A program made the position numbers and the translations under genes. Under the pieces are notes generated by a model that saw only the letters and a program-made list of their open reading frames with translations, did not search any database and was not told the origin of the DNA. From IMG/VR virus record IMGVR_UViG_3300037200_000063, positions 1-45,496 of that record: a DNA stretch of 45,496 bases, one strand, 5' to 3'. Positions 45,189 to 45,496 of this stretch are shown in pieces; the first letter of the stretch is position 1; every line of letters starts with the position of its first letter. This DNA comes from a virus.

Positions 45189-45496
45189 CTATTCGCCACC
45201 CAACATCGCAGCAAGCCTATCCGCAGCAGGCCCGCTGATGCTCAGCGTTACGGTAGACGCGCCCGCAGTGGCCTTGCTGGACTCACCCATGCCCAGTAAG
45301 CTCGTAAGTTGTTCAATCGCTTTCTGTTGCACGCGATTGTCCGGCGCTTCGCTCACAGTGACCTCCTTGCCGTTGAGCGTCTGATTCGCCCGCGCATCAA
45401 GGTGTTGATTGATCTTATCCGCCACGCGATCCAGCGTAAGCCCTTTGCGCTCAGCGACTTCCTGAAACTTGCGCCGCATCTCATCGGGAGCAAGCA
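45189..45496 (-). CDS. Terminase small subunit, C-terminal part (starts at window beginning)
   Basis: C-terminal half of the gene that starts at 293 on the other side of the circular junction; bases 45370-45496 duplicate 1-127. The segment has a helical region (RRKFQEVAERKGLTLDRVAD), then a linker, then the small-terminase-like KAIEQLTSLLGMGESS pattern, and ends in AADRLAAMLGGE before a TAA stop at 45189. Downstream lies a 98-nt promoter/operator region and the next late-strand gene. Read alone it would look like a truncated 96-residue gene; the terminal repeat shows that it is not. Confidence 0.6.
   Translation of the reverse strand, partial: LAPDEMRRKFQEVAERKGLTLDRVADKINQHLDARANQTLNGKEVTVSEAPDNRVQQKAIEQLTSLLGMGESSKATAGASTVTLSISGPAADRLAAMLGGE
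45370..45496 (+). repeat. Terminal direct repeat, right copy
   Basis: Exact second copy of bases 1-127. Removing one copy gives a 45,369-bp circle in which the terminase small subunit reading frame is intact. Confidence 0.9.

Noticed and set aside
1-45496. tRNA genes, integrase, attachment site, DNA or RNA polymerase
   Set aside because: Looked for by eye on both strands and not found; small or divergent tRNAs could be missed without a covariance search.

Overview
The window is a complete, circularly closed double-stranded DNA phage genome with podovirus-type virion genes. The last 127 bases (45370-45496) repeat the first 127 exactly. This is the usual sign of a circular or circularly permuted genome closed by an assembler, so the true length is about 45,369 bp and the gene cut by the window ends (terminase small subunit) is continuous across the junction. 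Large terminase, a ~710-residue portal, scaffold, an N4-gp56-type major capsid protein, head-tail and nozzle proteins, a run of glutamine/alanine-rich ejection proteins and long fibres make a short-tailed phage of P22/N4-like virion logic. No integrase, no CI-like repressor, no DNA or RNA polymerase and no tRNA genes were seen, so it probably depends on host replication and transcription. The host is not given by the sequence; Ig-like He_PIG repeats, Sec signal peptides on fibres and an LPxGLT repeat protein fit a soil Gram-negative such as an Acidobacteriota member, but this is a weak inference.

Layout. 294-3613 (mostly +): small early genes, including a 29-residue membrane peptide, an RFC-like AAA+ ATPase, a ribbon-helix-helix (RHH)-like protein, and a minus-strand insert with a RyR-domain gene flanked by a 27-bp inverted repeat and preceded by a 46-residue RHH regulator. 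3676-6448 (-): replication operon with SF2 helicase, orphan primase zinc domain, a cysteine-containing protein and a Fis-type HTH protein, behind a ~350-nt structured leader. 6938-8630 (-): accessory operon with RHH regulator, GIY-YIG nuclease and small zinc proteins. 8684-15286 (+): recombination operon with a DnaB C-terminal remnant, an LRR-like repeat protein, HNH protein, ERF annealing protein, YqaJ-like exonuclease, a PD-(D/E)XK-like nuclease and unknowns. 45189 (continuing at 293) down to 15435 (-): late genes in the order terS, small genes, terL, portal, scaffold, capsid, adaptors, nozzle, ejection proteins, fibres, then a lysis cluster of tiny membrane proteins and an endolysin.

Regulation. 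Most genes have clear Shine-Dalgarno sites and ATGA/GTGA/TAATG couplings. In contrast, three RHH-type regulators and terS have a -10 box only 6-8 nt before the ATG and no Shine-Dalgarno, which predicts leaderless mRNAs. The three RHH genes sit on repeated operator-like motifs overlapping their own promoters, and two of these are divergent with an early operon. This looks like a small network of self-repressing switches. Other unusual points are the secreted-type fibres, a DnaB fossil, a clamp-loader-like ATPase without a visible clamp, and a nested gene inside an RHH-zinc protein.
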